Of a stretch of DNA of 14,233 nt, positions 13,754 through 14,233 are shown one piece after another. A model generated the notes under the pieces. It was not told the DNA's origin. It ran no database searches and saw nothing but the letters and a program-made list of their open reading frames with translations. Each line of letters begins with the position of its first letter. The stretch's first letter is position 1. Location: contig CAMZAY010000007.1 in NCBI GenBank assembly GCA_947304365.1, forward strand, positions 1 to 14,233, read 5' to 3'. This DNA is from an uncultured Clostridia bacterium (GTDB lineage Bacteria > Bacillota > Clostridia > Christensenellales > CAG-138). The translations under genes were made by a program, and so were the position numbers.

Positions 13754-14233
13754 ATGGCAGAACAGCGAAAGGTTAGCGCGTCCCTTTCCGATATGGAAGG
13801 GCTGATCCGTTCCCGCCTTAAGGAGGGCGGCAGCGTGAGCTTTACCCCAAGGGGAGGGAGCATGCTCCCGATGCTCCGCGCAAACGGCGACAGCGTTACC
13901 CTTACAGCCCCGCCGGAGCGTATAAAGCGCGGCACGGTGGCGCTCTTCGTATTGAGGAGCGGCGATGAAAAGAAGTACGTGCTGCACCGCCTTGTTTCGG
14001 CGGACCGCAAAAAGGGCGAGTACGTCTTCATGGGCGACAAGCGGACGGACTGCGATCCGCCCGTAAAAAGGGAGGATATCATCGGCGTCGTCACCGCTTT
14101 TACAAGCCGGGGCAGGGCGTCCGATATGAAGGAGCCCGGGTATAAGCTCTATTCGGCCTGGATGACGGCGACGAGGCGTATCCGTCCCGTTTCGTTCAGG
14201 CTCCAGAGCGCGGCCTGGCGCGTGTGGCAAAAG
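13754..14233 (+). CDS. S24/S26-family serine peptidase-like protein, runs off the right edge
   Basis: An open frame of at least 160 residues without a stop to the window end, so the C-terminus is missing. It shows the S24/S26 (LexA / signal peptidase-like) core: RGGSMLPML at 33-41 with candidate nucleophile Ser36, GDSVTL at 45-50, RGTVALFVL at 59-67, VLHRLV at 76-81 with His78 as the likely partner (the Ser-His form seen in SipW-type enzymes), and YVFMGDKRTDCDPP at 90-103 followed by DIIGVV. There is no N-terminal membrane segment, unlike ordinary signal peptidases, so it is probably cytoplasmic. It starts 12 bases after the PqqD stop with no clear ribosome binding site, and ATG at 13793 is an alternative start. 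Similar genes accompany HprK-like and PqqD genes in Firmicutes (from general knowledge), where a role in processing a modified peptide is plausible. Confidence 0.82.
   Translation, partial: MAEQRKVSASLSDMEGLIRSRLKEGGSVSFTPRGGSMLPMLRANGDSVTLTAPPERIKRGTVALFVLRSGDEKKYVLHRLVSADRKKGEYVFMGDKRTDCDPPVKREDIIGVVTAFTSRGRASDMKEPGYKLYSAWMTATRRIRPVSFRLQSAAWRVWQK

Noticed and set aside
1..14233. CRISPR arrays, tRNA or rRNA genes, insertion sequences, phage genes
   Set aside because: No repeated spacer structure, no cloverleaf or rRNA signature and no transposase or integrase motif was seen.

Overview
The window is GC-rich (about 60% by eye) and reads as a chromosome segment of a Gram-positive anaerobe of the Firmicutes, most likely a Clostridia lineage. 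The evidence is the gene order yqhQ-prmC-prfA-ywlC-rpiB-upp, the MoxR/DUF58 membrane operon, clear AGGAGG-type ribosome binding sites, lipoprotein and signal-peptide genes, and heavy use of AGG and ATA codons despite the high GC. The species cannot be named from the sequence. No rRNA, tRNA, CRISPR array, insertion sequence or phage gene was seen.

Layout. (1) 1-310, minus strand: the 5' part of a secreted or membrane-anchored protein of unknown function, cut by the window edge. (2) 434-1351: a stand-alone ABC-class ATPase of the COG3910 kind with its own promoter. (3) 1488-11749: a run of ten genes on the plus strand with gaps of 41 bases or less and many stop/start overlaps, ending in one strong terminator. 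Its first part (MoxR AAA+ ATPase, DUF58 protein, multi-pass membrane protein with a DUF4129-like tail, secreted NlpC/P60-like protein with an InlB-type repeat) looks like a cell-envelope module. Its second part (YqhQ, PrmC, RF1, a GNAT acetyltransferase, threonylcarbamoyl-AMP synthase, RpiB, uracil phosphoribosyltransferase) is a conserved Firmicutes translation and nucleotide housekeeping cluster. A promoter hidden inside the 3' end of ywlC can drive rpiB-upp separately. (4) 11792-12658, minus strand: a lipoprotein with two calcium-loop-like motifs, convergent with the large operon. (5) 12716 to the right edge: a divergent operon of an HPr-kinase-like P-loop protein, a PqqD-family protein and an S24/S26-type serine peptidase-like protein that runs off the edge.

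The most interesting region is (5). Kinase, PqqD and S24/S26 peptidase-like proteins together suggest a peptide-modification (RiPP-like) locus whose precursor and main enzyme would lie to the right of the window. Its promoter carries a perfect 17-bp palindrome immediately after the -10 box, across the expected transcription start, which looks like the operator of a dimeric repressor.

Five promoters were recognised and all carry an extended -10 (TGn before the hexamer). They also decide two gene starts: the upstream ATG codons at 395 and 12750 lie in or at the promoter core and are unlikely to be used.
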